Origin: Phoronis australis
Lineage: Eukaryota; Phoronida; Phoronidae
NCBI GenBank assembly: GCA_002633005.1
Contig: NMRA01000429.1
Location: 62,001 to 126,000 of the forward strand
DNA length: 64,000 nt
Direction of reading: 5' to 3'
Each line of letters starts with the position of its first letter. The stretch's first letter is position 1. Of this stretch, positions 11,709 to 23,584 are shown one piece after another. The notes below the pieces were generated by a model. That model saw nothing but the letters and a program-made list of their open reading frames with translations, did no database searches and had not been told where the DNA came from. The position numbers were made by a program, and so were the translations under genes.

Positions 11709-11928
11709 TTTTCTCGTTAATTATAGTCGACCACGCTTGTGAGATGTCGGAGTTCATGTCTTTGTTGTGTGCTTGTATTTTGAATGTCCACTCAGAGCAC
11801 CGTGTGGAGAGGAACACTCTTTCCAACGTGTTGTATGGTATGTTAGCTTCACTTGCCCAGTGAGACTGTGTACTGTTTTTGTAGTACATGGTGTACGTGC
11901 CTACATCGTCACATCGCCAGTCAGGCAC
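11709..11928 (-). CDS. Gene 2 exon: FN3 module 2, second part
   Basis: The exon encodes VPDWRCDDVGTYTMYYKNST, then CSEWTFKIQAHNKD and SDISQAWSTIINEK. GTYTMYYK is the C' strand, and EWTFKIQAHN corresponds to the YxFRVRAxN strand of FN3. Acceptor ttgtag, donor gtgagt, entering in phase 0 and leaving in phase 1. Confidence 0.85.
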
Positions 11929-12168
11929 CTACAACGTTCAGGAACAATGAGCATTTTTGGAAGAGATTTCCTATGAGATCTTAGTTTGATTCTTTTTGAA
12001 CTCGAAATAAGGACAACATGAACTAGGCAAACAGGGATCCAAAAATCTAGGAAGGTCCGAGAGGAAATGCAGTTTGAGTTTGAATGACAGTTTGACACAT
12101 ACAAATGAAGTAGTAGCAAGCGACATCTACAGGCTTCAAAACCAAACGTACTTTCCTGATCCACTTAC

Positions 12169-12230
12169 ATTCCACAACACACGAATTTCGTTTAATTCCG
12201 TGGTTAGCTTTAAGACTGGAAGTTGCGGAA
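12169..12230 (-). CDS. Gene 2 exon: FN3 module 2, first part
   Basis: A short exon encodes LPQLPVLKLTTELNEIRVLW plus N, ending on the core Trp strand of an FN3 domain. Acceptor tttcag, donor gtaagt, entering in phase 1 and leaving in phase 0. It joins in frame to 11928-11709. The downstream exon begins with the Trp-following turn, so the two form one module. Confidence 0.8.
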
Positions 12231-12609
12231 CTGAAATAAGATAATTATTGTCAAATGCTGAGAACTGACTGTACTTCGGGAACAGGTTTTGCAATTTGCA
12301 GATTTGATAGAAAAAGACACATTGAGTTATTGACAGTCTTTATTCCGTTTAGGTCATATGTTCGGAATAAAACTCTACACTCAATGGAACATTGATAAAG
12401 TAACTGACCAAGTGACGTGATTAAAAGGTACACAATATTTCAAACATATTTGTTTCATTCTCAAGTGGAGATAAAATGACACAGTTATGCCACCACAGAG
12501 CATAAGCTGGGGACAAAAACAGTGGGAAACGGCGGGTTTAAAATACTGCAAAGAAATGCCAAATGAAGGGGTTAACAGTCTAACGTGCGGCGCAGCATGT
12601 TTGCTGCTT

Positions 12610-13090
12610 ATTCAAAACATCTCAAATGTAACCAAAATGAACCCGAATACTTCCAATCGCTGCACATCGTGCTCTACATTCGAACTTGACGTGTTTTCCA
12701 CAATTTCTTGACGGGTGATTTTAGATTTTAAATGCGTGACATGGCAGAAAATGATCTTGGGTGGCGCCATTTTGAAGATGAATATGTAACCGACTAGGAA
12801 AGACTGCAAACCATTTGATCAAGGTAACATTGTTTGATACTTGAAAGACGACATTCGTTCATAGGTCATACAAACTCATAAACAACACTACACGGGGCAA
12901 AGGGGCGGACTTTCAGTTTAGAAATGTTATTTTTCATAATCAGTTTGGAGGACTTAGCTTTCCCATGTTAAATAATAACATCAAGGTAATCATCGGGGTT
13001 ATAAACTTTAACATTATCCCTAGTGGTTTTCTTAATAGCGTGCTCGTCTTGGAAGTAATTATTGGACATGAGATTTCTGTAAAATACCTT
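12610..13090 (-). pseudogene. GIY-YIG endonuclease remnant (minus arm)
   Basis: This is the inverted homologue of the plus arm. KSKITRQEIVENTSSSNVEH and LHLQNGA-like segments are readable only with frame changes. It is more decayed than the plus arm, with small indels in the YIG region. Confidence 0.65.
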
Positions 13091-13129
13091 TTGGTCACAC
13101 CAGTCCGACGTGCAAGGACTTCACAATGA

Positions 13130-13512
13130 ATTTTGGATATGAATCGCTGAATATTGAGGTCTACAAAAGCATTGGGGGTAGCCTTTATTCACCAGGGTCT
13201 ACCTCTTGATTAAACAGTTGCCCGCAATTAGACGACCGTGACACCAAATACGCCCTCTTTAGGAAGTTGACCACAACGGGGACCTTATACCGATCAGCCA
13301 CTCGTTTTTGGCTTGAAGACAGAACCTTTATCAGTAGGCTTGTGATAAACTGATGCAGAAAATTCAAATGGAGAATGCTGCACAAGAACGTCCAAAAATG
13401 GAATCTTGTCATTTACAGGAAGCTCGTGGGTTAACTTCAAATACAATGTGACGTTCAAGTTCATCACGCACTGACAACAAGTCATCAAAAGCACAATAAA
13501 CAAAAGTATCAT
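13130..13512 (-). pseudogene. Penelope-like reverse transcriptase C-terminal fragment
   Basis: The minus-strand frame reads HELPVNDKIPFLDVLVQHSP, then FSASVYHKPTDKG. It continues after a frameshift as YKVPVVVNFLKRAYLVSRSS. N-x-x-IPFLDVxV, VYxKPTDxG and the LxxRAYxxS helix are typical of the thumb end of Penelope-like reverse transcriptases. The fragment runs directly into the minus-strand endonuclease arm. Confidence 0.75.
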
Positions 13513-13659
13513 CTACATAATACATACATAAATAATACAAACAATCACTGATAAATAATGGATACATCAATGCTTTTATAGAAATCAATATAAAGTAACT
13601 GATGTCCAGAATTAATTGTGAAGTCCTTGCACGTCGGACTGGTGTGACAAAAAAGGTAA

Positions 13660-14110
13660 TTTACAAAAAATGTCATGTCAAGTAATTACTTCTAAGGCGA
13701 ACACGCCAATAAGAAAATCATTAGGGATATTGTTAAAGTTTGTAAGCCTCGATGATTACCTGGATGTTATTATTTATTATTGGAGTAGGAAGGCCTCCAA
13801 CTTGGTCGTAAAAAATAACATTTCTAAAGGGAAAGTCTGTCCTGTTTCCCAGTGTACTGTTGTTCATGAGTTTGTACGCCCTGTGAACGAATGTCGTCGT
13901 TCAAATGTCAAACAATGATACATTGGTCAAACGGTTTCCAGTCTTTCCGGTCGGTTATCTATGCATCTTCAAAATGGCGCCATCCAAGATCATTTTCTGA
14001 AATGTCGCGAACGTAAAATCACCAGTCACGAAATTGTGGAAAACACGTCAATTAGGTACCTGGAGCACGATATGCTGCGATTGAAATATTTGAGTCCATG
14101 CTGAATGCAT
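13660..14110 (+). pseudogene. GIY-YIG endonuclease remnant of Penelope-like element (plus arm)
   Basis: The plus frame reads VVHEFVRPVNECRRSNVKQ, then a TGA, then YIGQTVSSLSGRLSMHLQNG and CRERKITSHEIVENTSIRYL. YIGxT-x5-R-x-xxH is the GIY-YIG core as found in the C-terminal endonuclease of Penelope-like elements. The in-frame stop before YIG shows that the copy is dead. Confidence 0.75.
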
Positions 14111-14782
14111 TTGGAATGCATATTTTGAATGAGCCGTAAACAGGGTGGCGCTGCACGTTACACTTGTTTGTGTGACTTTCCTGTTACCCCCCCATTCATC
14201 TGCCGTTCTTTGCAGTATTTCAAACCTCTTGTGTCCCACAGTGTATTTCTCCAGTTTCTGCTCTGCGGTGGCATTACTGGGTCATTTCATATCCACTTGG
14301 GAATGAAACAAGCATGTTTAGACATATCTTGTCCCTTTAAATCATGTCTCTTAGTTAGTTACTTCACCAATGTTCCATTTAGTAAAGAGTTTTATTCCGA
14401 ACATGTGAACGAAACGGAAAAAGACAGTCAACAACAGAAAATGTCTTGTGTTCAATGAATTCTGCAAATGTTGAGAAACTAAACCCCATGGTGTAACTTT
14501 CTGAATTTTACTTTTACAAAGAAAATGCCGTTTGTTGGCAAATAAAAAATATCGTTCGTAAGCAACTGCATAACAAATTCTTTTCAAAAGGCGTCTTCAC
14601 GCTGTAAGGACAGAGGTCACCAGCAGACACTTACGAGAAATGAAAAGGTAAAGATGTCTAGCCTGTAAGTCAATGTGATTGCTTAAAGCCATCGAGCAGG
14701 TGATTTAAGCATTATTTTCCTACGATATCCACTTAAATCTATGTGTATCCATGAACTTCAAACATATTATCTAATGTCTTAC

Positions 14783-15079
14783 GCCCACACGCTAATGCTT
14801 CGGAAGTGGCATTTCCCACGTCATTGTTGTCGAGCTTTATTCTAATCCTTATTTTGTACTGGTTTGTTACGTCGTTCGATGGAATTGAAAACAACGAGAG
14901 GACATTGTCCACATCATTACTCTGCGTCCACTCAGTGGCCGATGTTAGTTTATATTCCACAATGTACTTGTGAACTGGTCCAACACCATGGTCAGTTCGG
15001 TCTGACCACGGACGCCAAGTCACAGTTATTTCAGTACGGCTCCGAGATATACTAGGTGGATGGGAAAGACGAGCAACTT
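14783..15079 (-). CDS. Gene 2 exon: fibronectin type III module 1
   Basis: The single exon encodes 99 residues. Recognisable strands are PPSISRSRTEITVTWRPW with the core Trp, GPVHKYIVEYKL with the YxVxY C' strand, and NQYKIRIRIKLDNN followed by GNATSEA. Acceptor attgcag, donor gtaaga, phase 1-1. The usual YxxRVRA strand is modified to YKIRIRI. Confidence 0.88.
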
Positions 15080-15673
15080 CTGCAATAAAAAGACCCTCAA
15101 TTTCAAAATATTCATAAATATGAACACAGTTACTGCTGTAGCAACCAATCAAACGATCTGTAAGGCGACGACATTATTACCTTCTGGAGTCTTTGAAACT
15201 TAAATAAACTTGAACGAGAGGTTTTTGGGGGCAACGTACATGTAAGAAACTTCAAAATGTAAAAAACAAATATTAAGGTTACATAAGGAACTCTTAGAAG
15301 CGTCTGTGAATTGAGCTAAGTATCTAGCGACGTTAACTCACTAAAAGTACTCACTCAAAGTTGAAATTCTGGAGAATTTCATATTTGACTATTTACTATT
15401 TTGATTGTTTTTGTAGAAATCATTTAAGTCCGACAGCCCCTATTCAAAAATGGAACACAATAAAAACAACCTTTGCAGCGTTTTAAGGAACAGTTCATAA
15501 AGCATGCAGAGTTTCTTGAAAAGGTCATATAAATCAGATTCTAAGCATTATGTTCTGAAATTAGAAGATGTGGTCATTTTTCCATAGCCGTATACAGTCA
15601 AAATAATTATTGAAGCAAATGTTCGAATATGATTGAGAGGTTAATAATTTGACAGTTAAGAGAGTTATCTTAC

Positions 15674-15805
15674 CGGTTTTACAATATGGCATCTTATATC
15701 CCTCATGGCATGACGTGCAGTGACCTGTGAACTTGTCACATAGTCCACTCAAGCAGTGACCACAGGACTGGGAGCAGTCGGCACCGTAAAAGTTGTCTGG
15801 ACATT
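15674..15805 (-). CDS. Gene 2 exon: EGF-like module 3
   Basis: The exon encodes 44 residues: ECPDNFYGADCSQSCGHCLS, then GLCDKFTGHCTSCHEGYKMP and YCKT. The cysteine spacing is EGF/laminin-like. It follows EGF 2 and precedes the first FN3, as in Tie-type ectodomains. Acceptor tttcag, donor gtaaga, phase 1-1. Confidence 0.9.
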
Positions 15806-16183
15806 CTGAAATACACACCAGTAATCCAATTCAAGATGACATCCACCTTTAAAACACTAGTCTGTATCTGTCACAAATACCTCAGTGAGGTTTTACTCGT
15901 CCATTTACTTTTAGGTGAGACTCCAAGGTTATCCGTGAATGGGGCATGACGTCATGTTTGGCTCGACTAATTTACGATGGCAACTTCATTTGGGTTTTAA
16001 TTAGGGGCCCTGGGAAAAGATGGACGAATCAGCGACAGCATAGTTCAGTGGATAACAATGACTCGTGACTTACTTTTTTGAGAAAAAGAATTAAATCAGG
16101 ACATGAACTGCGGATCGTTTATGTTAAGTGCATTGACCGAAGGCTACTTCTGTTGATTTATCAGCTGATGCGCTCATTATTAC

Positions 16184-16330
16184 CTTGATCACATCCAATT
16201 CCTTTAAAGCCAGTGGCACATGAACATCCATACGGGTCTATGGTACATACTTGTCGGTATCTACATCCTGTATCTACGTCATCAGAACACTGTGATCTAC
16301 AGTCATACCCAAATCTGTTTGGACCACATG
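16184..16330 (-). CDS. Gene 2 exon: EGF-like module 2 (DPYGCSCATG type)
   Basis: The exon encodes 49 residues: ACGPNRFGYDCRSQC, GCRYRQVCTIDPYGCSCATG and FKGIGCDQ. The xxCxxDPYGCSCATGxxGxxC signature is seen in Tie-like receptors and in related EGF-bearing receptor phosphatases and kinases of invertebrates. Acceptor ttcag, donor gtaata, phase 1-1. Confidence 0.9.
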
Positions 16331-18091
16331 CTGAAATTTGAGTTAAAACATAACAAGATAACATACAAGTTAATGTTACTTGTTATTTGTCAAAATTTCA
16401 TTAAAAAGGAATTCAAAACCAAAAAATTACGAACTATTTCAGCCCTTTTCATGATTCAACTCTATAAGCTTCACGGTTTATCCTTCATTACTTTGACAGA
16501 AGGGATTGAAGTGGTACTGTACTGTTTCTGCTTGCTTCGTTGTCAGTTTTCGAACTTCAACAAATGAATGTGCTGGCTGGCCGAGGACAGTCTAGTTAGT
16601 CTCAATACTTACTGGTCCAGGTGCCAAGTCAACTATTAAAACTTACTGTATATGTAGATATACATATACATATTTATCTTGTACGCGTGACCGTATGGTC
16701 ATGAAATACGGGTCGCATTGTGAGGTTAGATATGGAGGAACTACGTTTCCGTATTCAACGCGCGATGAAAACGGATTTTCTGCTTTTAACGCAAGTTGAA
16801 TACGGATACTTTCTCTTTCGCCAAAAATTCACCCCTGTACACACAATACACAACAATCAGCTGAAACACGATTCTATATTTAGCATCACTTTGGATTCAG
16901 CTCCTTTCCCAATATTTTCACATGCCAATACTACAACATGCGTTTTCAAAACAAAACAAAAAATGAAGTAAACTTTTTGTGACAGTTTTCCTAAATATAC
17001 CGTGAAACTTTTGCACCTGAATAGGACACTTAAATCACAAAATATCCTGAACTTTCCACAATATACATGTATTTATCAATGCATGTCTTCCTTAGTTACC
17101 TTTTGCACTACACCACTACAAGTGAGGTTCTCTACTGTCAGATATGAGTCAAATTTTAAAGTCGTGCTCAAAATAATTCAAATACGGAGTGCCCAAAAGG
17201 AAAACTGCAACTGCTGTAAACACTGTATTGTTGCCAAATTTATAATAAATTTCTAAATATTTTCTACATAAAAATAATAAAAACACGCTGAAACAGCAAT
17301 TTTAAGAAGTGTCTGAACGCGCATCAGCCCGGCACAACGTCTGGTTGTCGTGCACAGATATTATTCAACGAAGTTAAGCAAAAAAAAAAACGTCAGCAAT
17401 GTAAGCAAACCTTAACTTAGAAATAGGTTAAGCTCAAACTCTGACGAAAACATTGAAAATATCAAATATGCTCCCCAAGCCTGTAGCTGCTGTAAACAAC
17501 TTGATTTGACGTTGTCATGTACATGTAGGGTGCAAAATCATTCATAAAAATATTGCGTGCATGTATACTTGTCACGCGACGTACGTTCATCATTGATCAA
17601 AGATGGCAAAGGACCTCAAAACAAGCGGAGCAATCTTTGTAAACCCGATTCTTTAACAAATCTTCAGTGGGGCGCATAGGCGGTATCAATAGGTTACGTG
17701 TTTGTACCGGTGTTTTATTATAACGAGATTTGTGATACACAAAAGTATTTTAACTTGGGCTTCTATTTATTGTCTGATGATGACACATGCAGTCTCGAAT
17801 GTAGCAAGTGTTTTAATTTGTTTGCTTTTTATGTCTCTCGCATTTTTACTACACATCTGAACGACTGAAGAAAGGAGACTGTTTCAAACTACAAGCGTAC
17901 CAGTAGCTGCAAACAAAAACTCGTCGTGTTTTTAACGAAATTTGTGTACACAAAGGGCTGCTACCAAACTATACGCACATTCGCAAATAAAGATCTTATC
18001 GAACTCTTCGGCGAACGTTAAAATCGTTTAATTCGCCAAGTACAAACACTGCACGCCAGTTGGCGAGAGGAGGTTCGAAAATAACTGTTAC

Positions 18092-18223
18092 CTTCGGAAC
18101 AGTCCCTCCCCTTGAATCCTGGAGCACAGATGCACTCGCCGGTTATATCATGACATATCCCGCCATTTAAACAACTAGGACAGTCGTATTCACACAGTCC
18201 GCCATACCTTTTGTCTGGGCAAA
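18092..18223 (-). CDS. Gene 2 exon: EGF-like module 1
   Basis: The exon encodes 44 residues, VCPDKRYGGLCEYDCPSCLN then GGICHDITGECICAPGFKGR and DCSE. Eight cysteines in the laminin/Tie-type spacing, with NGGxCxxxTGxCxCxxGFxGxxC, identify an EGF-like repeat. Acceptor tttttcag, donor gtaaca, phase 1-1. Confidence 0.9.
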
Positions 18224-19012
18224 CTGAAAAATATATAAAACAATACTCGCACTGAAAAACCGGACACATTACTGGTATTTGCGAACGAAGATAATGGTAT
18301 CATGTACTAAAATGCAGGAATTTAGGCTCAATCGCCGAAGTATGAAGTTCCAGGCACGCAGTTAGACCGATGTATAGTGAAACTCTTGAGCTAAAACGAA
18401 GAGCACGGACAATTCTCAACTTCACGTGTATGCTACAAAATGACAGACATTTTAAGATTGGGCAAAGCCATGCAAAGATCACCCAGGGCTACCTGAGTTT
18501 GTGGTTGGACTTGGGCACATGCGCCCAGTTGATTAAAATATTTTCTATGAAAATACGAATCATTTCGGATATTAAAAAATAAATTGAAGTAGACCCACTC
18601 AATATATGTTTTCGTATTGACAGAGGACTTACATGTACAATACAAGCTGTAAATGGATAGGCGACAAGAGCGTTAAACCTTATTTAGGAGCCTCAATTCT
18701 AAATCGCAGATAAAAGTATATAGAATTATTATAATAAAATTATTTCTTTTTATGTGTCACTATTATTATTATTACATTAAGAGCCGTTTTAAGTCAAAAC
18801 TTCATTTTTAAGAAAGTACTATACGTTCACAGCAAAATAAATAACACCTCCTTTGGTTTTAATGAAACCTTTTCAAATGAAAAGTTTACCACTTACCTCA
18901 AAAGGTCTGTTCGATTGCTCTTTTAGTTTAATTTTATGGTTAGAAAAATATGACGTGTTTTTGTAAAAAGCGGACTTGAAAACAGAAAGAATGGCCACTA
19001 GGAAGCGTAATG

Positions 19013-19715
19013 TACCTCAAACCCGTCCAAAACGGGAGGATAGCATCACCTCACTAAGAGATTCATATCTGCCAAATTTTATGAAAAATCGTTGAGGACC
19101 TCCAAATCTACAGAGGTAAGCGTAACAAATTAAAAATGCCACTTGGGAGAACACCAGTAGTCTGAGAGGTCCGAAATTCGTTGTCACCCGTCAGCTGCAT
19201 GGGAACCCATCTGTCAAATCTCATCAAGATCCTGTGAGGGTTTTAGGAGATACAGCCATCGGTACAAAAACAAACAAAACTGCCACTAGTAGGCGCCACA
19301 ATAGCCGAAGTCGTAGTAAAATTATCGTCAGCCGCCCTCTTCACAGTAGGAACATACATGCCAATTTTAAAAATCATCCCTGGGGCATTATGGTTGATAG
19401 AATGGCGGACGCCAAAAACAGACGCGAAAAGAATAAAAATGACCTCTAGGTGGTACAAAGTACCCCGAATGGGTCAGAAAACGTGAGGATAGCATCACCT
19501 CACTAATAGATGGTTAACAGCCAAATTTTATGAAAATCAGTTGAGGATCTCCGAAGATACGAAGGTACGCGGAAAAACTGAAATTACCATTAGCAGGCAC
19601 AACGGTAGTCGGAGAGGCTCGAAATTCGTCGTCGTCCGTCGTCAGCTTCATTGAAGCACATCTGCCAAATCTCATCAAAATCCTGTAAAGGGCTTAGGAG
19701 ATACAGCTGTGGACC
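19013..19715 (+). repeat. Diverged tandem repeat, two units of about 440 bp, plus short GACGCCC repeats
   Basis: Segments 19013-19250 and 19455-19700 align over nearly their whole length. Shared words include GGATAGCATCACCTCACTAA, GCCAAATTTTATGAAAA and TTAGGAGATACAGC. The second unit is followed at 19718-19746 by about three copies of a ten-base GGACGCCCGG/CAGACGCCCA repeat. It is non-coding and lies between the Ig and first EGF exon of gene 2. Confidence 0.6.
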
Positions 19716-19984
19716 CTGGACGCCCGGACGCCCAGACGCCCAGACGTAGATGACGGAAATATGCCGCCGAAATATGTGGGCGCATACAAATATCACGTAA
19801 GTTTGGCCTCTGAATTTCCCATAACCTTTTTACACTGTACGGACACAAGCTACGTGTACAGTGAATTCATAAATTTTCCAGTTCTTCTATCAAACCGCTC
19901 GTTTAAATGTGTAGCAGAAAAACCCTAGATGTCGCTCAAAGATCCAAACTGATAGTGTTGAAGATTTACAAACACCATTCTCAC

Positions 19985-20224
19985 CTCGCACAATTAGTCT
20001 TAAAATGCCTCTGATTTGCCGTTTGTTGCCAATCCTACGAACAACTGTGTACACTCCTCCGTGATCCAACTCAACGCTGTTAATAAAGGGTTTCTGAGGC
20101 CAAGAGACTGAGTGAAAACGGGAATACTCTTCGGCATCTTTTTCCAATTCTTCCCCGATTTCTGAACCGTTGAAGTTCAATTGGACATGTCGAGCTCCAA
20201 CACTGGTCCGCTGGGTTAGCTGAT
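19985..20224 (-). CDS. Gene 2 exon: Ig-like module
   Basis: The exon encodes 80 residues: DQLTQRTSVGARHVQLNFNG, then VELDHGGVYTVVRRIGN and ILRLIVR. The DxGxYTVxR...GxxRLxVR pattern is the F-G strand region of an Ig domain, but the two Ig cysteines are absent, so this is a non-canonical Ig fold. Acceptor ttgtcag, donor gtgaga, phase 1-1. Confidence 0.75.
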
Positions 20225-20567
20225 CTGACAAAACGATCAAGGAACAACCAGTTTCATGTCACGGAATCGTCAGTGTAAACTCTTCAGGACAACAAAGATA
20301 CAGTTACTTGTATGAAAGCGTCATGTTTTAGAAAAGCAAAACAATAAAACTAACGGCACCAACATTACGTAAAAGAATCAACCAGTTCTAGCGACTTTTT
20401 ACTAAAGCCAATTGACGAAATAAATAAGGTATTTTATTGCTCTTAGTGTAAAATTTATTCTCATTTGCGCATACAGTTTTTACATTGATTCCATGCGGTG
20501 GACGTAACAGTATTCAGGGATCTCAAACAGACCCATGATTTAAATAACTCACTATTTTACTAACGAG

Positions 20568-22790
20568 AGCGCTCGGAGGAGCGACACTTAACGAAATTAA
20601 CCGAAAAGACGACGATGGAGATGATGACAACGATGATGAATATGATGATGATGGTGGCGATTATGAACAACACGATAACATTCATATAACTAGCAAACAT
20701 GTCAGAAATCAGTAAGAAATAGGCTACTCTCTTGCTCAATAGAAGTTAAACCAACATCAGTGCAGCAAGACCTGTCAACAAAGAAGCAGTGCAATCAGAA
20801 AATCTCAAATAATTCAAAAAGTAGACGACATACCGAAAAATGGAATATAGTTTGTGAAAGCCCGTTCAAAACTGTCTAACATGGCATTTGCAAAATTCTG
20901 TGAAATTTTAGAAAAAAATTAAATTTTGCGTTTTTTTGAAATTTATAGTCAAATAACGCGAAAATGGTAAGTCTGAGATAAATATTGTTACAAAACATTT
21001 GAAAGAATATGCCTCAGAGAATCCACATGCAAAAATTCTCGTCGTTTTCTCTTCCCGTTTAAAATGGCAGCCCCGGCCAGCACGACTGAAAACGAGTCAA
21101 CATGCGCCAGATCCGCCATATTAAAAGCAACTTCCTGTTTTTACGTCTGAATAATAGCATTTCATAAAAAACTAATACCTAAAAAATTTCAAAGAAATTG
21201 GATTAATAATGCGCCCGATATAGAAGATATAAATAGAGGTGCGCATGCGCAATTGTCGATATTTCCGCCATCTTTGACCGGAAGTCATTGAGTTACAGCA
21301 CAGTTATAGTACTTTGCGGTTATAATAACTGTACCAATTTTCAGCCCTATACTTCAAAATTGCGGAGCAATGAGCATTTCAATCTGAAATCGGAAACAAA
21401 ATGGCTTCCAGGGCCCAGTTGCATAAATGTTATACGCCGTAAAGCAACAATGACGTCGCGTTATCACGCGTCACGTGACGTCATGCAACAGTCAAAGTTA
21501 TCCAGCGGATAACTTTTGAAGCTTTATGCAACTCAGCCCAGGTCCGCTATTTTGACACCGATCATGACCAAAATCAATAGGTTTACCAGGACTCCCGGAT
21601 CTACATGTCGAGTGCGACTTTTGTACGAATAGGACGAAAATTGCGACCTGTAGAGTGCAAAGAAACAAAAACGTGAGCACTCGGAGGAGCGACACTTGGC
21701 GAAATTAACCGAAATGTCGACGATGGAGATGATGACGACGATGATGGTTATGGTGATGAAGGTGGCGAGTATGAGCAAGACGATGACATTGATATGACTA
21801 GCGAAGATGTAGGAAATCAGTATGACATGGGCTATAACTTTGAGCGACACTTGGCTAAGTTAACTGAAAAGACGACGATGGAGATGACGACGACGATGGA
21901 GATGACGACGATATGATGATTATGAAGATGATAGTGGGGATTATGAACAGCACGGTGACATTCATATGACTTGCAAAGATGTCAGAAATCAGTAGGAAAT
22001 AGGCTACTGCCTTGTTCAATAGACGCTAAACCAAAATAAGTGCAGCAAGACAGGTCAACAAAGGAATAGCGCTATCAGAAAATCTCAAATAATTAAAACA
22101 AGTAGACGTCCTAGAGAAAAATGAAAAGCAACTCCTGAAAGCCCGTTCAAAATTCTATCTAATTTGTAAGTATCGTAAATTTTTCGAATAAAATGAAGTT
22201 TTGCGTATTTTAAAGTTCAAAGTCAAATAACTCGAAAACTCTAAATCTGAGAAAAACGTTATCCCAGAACTTTTGAAAGAGCGTACTTCAAGGAATCCAC
22301 AGACAAAAAATTAAGTCATTTGCTCTTCTTGTTCAAAATGAGACTGCAGAACGATCAAAAATGGGTAAAATGTGCCAGAGCCGCCATCTTGAAAGTGACT
22401 TCCGGTTAGACAAACTTTTGTACTAGCTAATCAAAAGAAACGAGCACGTGACGGGTATGAAAATAATTAATGAGACAATGTGCCCTCTACAGGAGAAAAC
22501 ATTTTCGCCATTGCCAGTATTTCCACCCTCTTAACGATTTACGGCGCACTTGTAGTACTTGTGTGCTATAAAAACCGTATCAATCTGAAGCCCCGTACGT
22601 TGAAAAATGCGGCCTCTATGAACATTTGAATCTGAAACCGGAAACAAAATGCCCGCCGCTTCCGCCATTTTGAAGCCGATCGTGACCAAAAACAATAGGC
22701 TTCCAAGACTTTCGGATCTAAACATTGTGTGCGATTTCCGTCCGGATCGGACAAAATTGCGACATGTAGAGTTCAAACAAACAAAAAAAC
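20568..22790 (+). repeat. Tandem repeat with units of about 1 kb (two long, one partial)
   Basis: Unit A spans about 20568-21675, a partial unit about 21676-21841 and unit C about 21842-22790. Each begins GAGCGACACTTGGC(T/G)AA, followed by a GATGAT-rich stretch. Units A and C then share diverged blocks, such as GAAAGCCCGTTCAAAA, through to GACATGTAGAGT. They are well diverged, so the tandem is old. It lies between the kringle and Ig exons. Confidence 0.7.
21408..21542 (+). mobile_element. 135 bp MITE nested in tandem unit A
   Basis: The ends CCAGGGCCCAGTTGCATAAA and TTTATGCAACTCAGCCCAGG form a 20-base inverted repeat with three mismatches. Unit C lacks this segment at the homologous place, so an empty site is visible in the same window. 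It has no coding capacity. Confidence 0.7.
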
Positions 22791-23270
22791 TTGATGGCTA
22801 AGCAACATACATGCACTTGGCAAAAATCGATACAATAGCAATAGACTGTGATAATGAGATATGATGTAAATTATGATATCGGTTTAGATATCCTGTACTA
22901 TCTGTTCACTACTCTATGGATAGTTATATTTGTAATGTGAGCAGAATGCCTATCTACGCGAAATACTGTACACTTACATGTGAGTTCAGCTTTAGCTTAC
23001 TTGGATAAGAGATTTCTTGGGTGGCTAAGTTGACTTGTCTCCATGTCATTTTAGGTGACGAGCATGGTCGGAAGCTCTATGATACTGTCACTTCAGACAT
23101 AAACCGGAAATCTTTCCTCATCGCAGCATGGAACTACTTGAAACCAATTTTCTCAGTGACAGTGAAGTAACTCATATTTCGGGCACCTAAGCAGAGGGTG
23201 GGGTAACGTAGGCTCGACACAACTCTAGGCAGACCCTTAGTATTGTTTTTGTTGCCCAGTTGTCCCTTAC

Positions 23271-23504
23271 CTTGGGTGCATAGCGGAACACTGCACAGTT
23301 GGCGCTGTGTGTAGGGACTTGTCGTGTAACACCAAGGCCCGGGTTCCAGTCCGTCATTCCTACAATAGTTGTTTTTGAAACCATGTTTCTTTTTGCTGTG
23401 TGTGTGTGGACTCTGAGAATCCCATCTTTGACATGCCAAACCACCCTGTGTTTTGTTAAGGCGACCTCTGTAGGTCAATCCCAACGAGTTTTCTTTGCAG
23501 TCTC
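23271..23504 (-). CDS. Kringle domain exon, phase 1-1, probably in gene 2
   Basis: The exon encodes 78 residues including GDCKENSLGLTYRGRLNKTQ, LACQRWDSQSPHTH, NNYCRN, PGPWCYTTSP and QLCSVPLC. All six kringle cysteines are present, along with the CQRWDSQxPH, NYCRN and PWCYTT signatures. Length and spacing match a single complete kringle. The exon runs from cttccag to the donor gtaagg and is phase 1 at both ends, so it can sit between the N-terminal and Ig exons without breaking the frame. It shares a contig and strand with the Ig and EGF exons. Kringles are disulfide-bonded extracellular binding modules, known in ROR kinases and in proteases. An independent small gene remains possible. Confidence 0.8.
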
Positions 23505-23584
23505 CTGGAAATGATGATTTTTCTTTAATGTTATTTGTTTAAAATTGATATATCCCTGTATGTATTTGTAAAGAAAACGTATAC

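Larger units (their letters stand above)
12240..14465. mobile_element. Palindromic Penelope-like retroelement remnant
   Basis: Two inverted copies of a Penelope-like 3' region, about 12240-13195 (minus orientation) and 13545-14465 (plus orientation), flank a spacer that contains the C-terminal part of a reverse transcriptase on the minus strand. A 34-base stretch is perfectly inverted between 13094-13127 and 13615-13648. The inner sequence encodes GIY-YIG endonuclease remnants in both arms. Both arms have frame breaks. Inverted or partial tandem copies are a known habit of Penelope-like elements. It lies within the intron upstream of FN3 module 2. Confidence 0.8.

Noticed and set aside
16040-16080. 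tRNA A-box-like TAGTTCAGTGGATAACAATG
   Set aside because: No B-box or stems follow at the required distance; at most it is a decayed SINE.
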